Shown piece by piece: positions 47,667 through 49,245 of a stretch of DNA of 49,245 nucleotides. The notes beneath the pieces were generated by a model. It ran no database searches. It was given only the letters and a program-made list of their open reading frames with translations, and was not told the origin of the DNA. Both the position numbers and the translations under genes were made by a program. This DNA comes from a virus. The stretch's first letter is position 1, and each line of letters starts with the position of its first letter. Location: IMG/VR virus record IMGVR_UViG_3300044638_004599, positions 1 to 49,245 of that record; one strand, given 5' to 3'.

Positions 47667-47674
47667 TATTTATA
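47667..47674 (-). promoter_or_regulatory. T4-type late promoter box (TATAAATA)
   Basis: Minus strand TATAAATA, the consensus -10 of T4 late promoters, 12 nt upstream of the fibre gene start at 47654 and overlapping the stop of the preceding gene. Confidence 0.6.
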
Positions 47675-48404
47675 GTCCGTATCGACCACGAAGGGCGTTG
47701 AAGTTTTGTGTGATTTCACCATCACTCAATCCTCTATTATAGACAATAAATCCACCAAGTTTAGCATTCCAGGAAGAACTATTGCCACCATATTCGTTAC
47801 TACTTCCCAAATCAACAGCAGTAGAGGAAAGATTTATATCAGTAGCAGCAGCAGTATTTGTGACTAAAGTGGTTCCATTTTTACTAATAGACCTTGTAGA
47901 ACTACTAGTAAATCTCCTAAAAGTCCAAATATTCCAAGTTTGAGAACCACCACTTGCTACATTTGTTCTTGTATCACTTCCGCAACAACCAGCCTGGTCA
48001 AAATAAACAACATCATCAGACCAAGTGCAGTGTGTAAAAATTCCTCTACCAGTAGTAGAAGTATAAAACTTAAATGCGGAAGAAACAGCGAGTGCATTTT
48101 GCTCACAAATGAGAAATATCGTATATCCACTTGTGTTAGTTATACCAAATGAATCTGATGCTGGTCCTGTACATCTATTTCCTAGTGTTGAAAAATAAGG
48201 TCTTGAACCACTTGTAAAAGTAGGTGAAGATACCCAAGTAAAGTTTTTTCCATTGCCACTCAAGTCTGTCCAAGTAGTTCCCGATCCAGGATAACTTGCA
48301 GCATTTCCTGCATCAAGATGCAAGGCTAAACCAGATGAGACAATGCTATTGTTGCTAATGGTACTCACACCCGTCATTGAAGATAGTCCTGTAAAGACAC
48401 TCAT
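47670..48404 (-). CDS. LamG/concanavalin-like adhesin
   Basis: 244 residues. It contains LALHLDAGNAASYPGSGTTW and DLSGNGKNFTW, a central jelly-roll with KFYTSTTGRGIFTH, and the terminal FIVYNRGLSDGEITQNFNAL motif. These are typical of LamG-like domains in environmental phage fibre tips, which bind sugars or proteins on the host surface. ATGA overlap with the upstream gene. Confidence 0.75.
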   Translation of the reverse strand: MSVFTGLSSMTGVSTISNNSIVSSGLALHLDAGNAASYPGSGTTWTDLSGNGKNFTWVSSPTFTSGSRPYFSTLGNRCTGPASDSFGITNTSGYTIFLICEQNALAVSSAFKFYTSTTGRGIFTHCTWSDDVVYFDQAGCCGSDTRTNVASGGSQTWNIWTFRRFTSSSTRSISKNGTTLVTNTAAATDINLSSTAVDLGSSNEYGGNSSSWNAKLGGFIVYNRGLSDGEITQNFNALRGRYGL

Positions 48405-48910
48405 GCGATTGTTATATTTCCTACTGAACTAACAACATTCCATTCATTGTCTGCAACACAGCAAATCAATTCAACAGAATCTCTTGCCAAGGTACTTTGA
48501 ATGTACCCACCAGTACCTACTGTGGTATCAGTTTTTCCGAAGTGAATTACTTCAGATGCATTTTGTGCAATCTTCCATAATCCGGCGTTCATTCCACTCA
48601 CACGAATAACAGAACCAACGGCTGCTGTAGTTGGCAGAGTAATAGTAAGAAGCGTTCCTTTGTTGGCAAAATATCCTTTATTGATTACTGCGGTTTGATC
48701 TGCAGTAATGACTGACCAAGGAACAGCATCGGCAAGAACAGCACCTGTGAGTCCGTTGAATGATGCAACACCACCGTCAGTATTTGTTAATAAAGCATTT
48801 CCGCCAGTGATTCCGATAAAAAGTTTTTTGTTTGTAGTATCGTATGCAAGTTCTCCGAATGTTAATCCGGAGGGAGTACCTGCACCTTTTTTTATCTTAA
48901 TAGTCGTCAT
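48401..48910 (-). CDS. tail fibre protein
   Basis: 169 residues starting MTTIKIKKGAGTPSGLTFGE, LAYDTTNKKLFIGITGGN, the usual fibre N-terminal pattern (FGELAYDTTNKKLFIG). It then has GVASFNGLTGAV and a C-terminal domain ending ICCVADNEWNVVSSVG. Likely joins fibre shaft to tip, or is a short fibre. Confidence 0.72.
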   Translation of the reverse strand: MTTIKIKKGAGTPSGLTFGELAYDTTNKKLFIGITGGNALLTNTDGGVASFNGLTGAVLADAVPWSVITADQTAVINKGYFANKGTLLTITLPTTAAVGSVIRVSGMNAGLWKIAQNASEVIHFGKTDTTVGTGGYIQSTLARDSVELICCVADNEWNVVSSVGNITIA

Positions 48911-48952
48911 TTAACTCACTTTATTTACATGATAAACATCAATGTATTTTAT

Positions 48953-49159
48953 TTAGAATGTATCGCCATCCAACTTTTCATTCTTTTTTTTCTTGTCTAA
49001 CTTATTTAGTAGGATATTATACTTCTCTGTAAGATCAGCATTCTTTGCTCTCTCAATTAACAAATTTGCCTCTAATATTAGATTAGTATTTGTTAAGTCT
49101 CTAAATTTATTCTGTAACAAAGGAATAACTATAGTCTCATTATAATTTGGTTCACTCAT
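48953..49159 (-). CDS. coiled-coil small protein in the fibre cluster
   Basis: 68 residues, MSEPNYNETIVIPLLQNKF, mostly one long helix (LILEANLLIERAKNADLTEK) with a Lys-rich end. AT-rich compared with its neighbours. It may be a fibre assembly or hinge protein; no family recognised. Confidence 0.6.
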   Translation of the reverse strand: MSEPNYNETIVIPLLQNKFRDLTNTNLILEANLLIERAKNADLTEKYNILLNKLDKKKKNEKLDGDTF

Positions 49160-49168
49160 ACTTTTCCT

Positions 49169-49245
49169 TTAGAAAGATCCACCATCGATTAAGGTTGCAG
49201 AGAGTTCTCCAGATGTAACATCATATGTTAGTGCAGTTGCTGGAG
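49169..49245 (-). CDS. fibre-like protein, 5' end beyond window
   Basis: The last 24 codons before stop at 49169 read PATALTYDVTSGELSATLID and GGSF. The LTYDVTSGEL pattern resembles the fibre N-terminal or repeat motif seen in the 48401-48910 protein. Only the C-terminus is visible. Confidence 0.6.
   Translation of the reverse strand, partial: PATALTYDVTSGELSATLIDGGSF

Noticed and set aside
1-49245. CRISPR array, integrase, IS element or rRNA
   Set aside because: No regularly spaced repeats, no integrase or transposase motifs and no rRNA-like sequence were seen on reading.

Overview
The window looks like part of a large, lytic tailed-phage genome (Caudoviricetes, probably a distant T4-like myovirus). 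It is densely packed with small genes, many joined by ATGA-type start/stop overlaps. Hallmark phage products are a RuvC-type resolvase, a PD-(D/E)XK nuclease, a class II (B12-dependent) ribonucleotide reductase, a DUF6267-type KxDG protein, a CobS/CobT-like ATPase-VWA pair, tail-fibre proteins, tRNAs and a tmRNA. Lipoprotein signals, a beta-barrel outer-membrane-like protein and a holin/lipoprotein pair point to a Gram-negative host. No integrase, lysogeny module, rRNA, IS element or CRISPR array was seen.

Layout. (1) 1-17.6 kb, almost all minus strand: many small accessory genes, a tRNA-Gly, a tRNA-like element, a tmRNA gene in circularly permuted order, a zinc-ribbon protein, a DUF5710 protein, a porin-like protein, a trypsin-like protease with a dockerin-like tail, a metallophosphoesterase, tiny membrane proteins and tRNA-Arg(UCU). 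The region ends in a CobS-like AAA+ ATPase and a CobT-like VWA protein, each under its own promoter. (2) 17.85-42.16 kb, plus strand: virion-associated and DNA-handling genes. Many of these proteins begin with a short shared N-terminus (M-x-x-F-x-x-x-L/I-x-E) resembling the T4 capsid-targeting sequence. The block ends in a 1,446-residue fibre-like protein and a putative lysis pair. (3) 42.16-49.2 kb, minus strand: resolvase, lipoprotein trypsin-like protease, ribonucleotide reductase and a set of tail-fibre/adhesin genes running off the right edge.

How it fits together. The left arm reads as host-takeover and metabolism genes driven by sigma70-like promoters. Five of these place the start codon only 6-8 nt after the -10 box, so leaderless mRNAs are predicted. 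The centre reads as late morphogenesis genes, probably including proteins packed inside the head. The CobS/CobT-like pair and the B12-dependent reductase co-occur, although a metabolic link is only inferred. The most unusual element is the permuted tmRNA at 0.7-1.06 kb: its acceptor half precedes its coding half, and the separated halves are complementary in the acceptor stem and in the P2 helix.

Limits. Everything was read by eye without database searches. Families are named only where motifs are visible, and many small genes remain unidentified.
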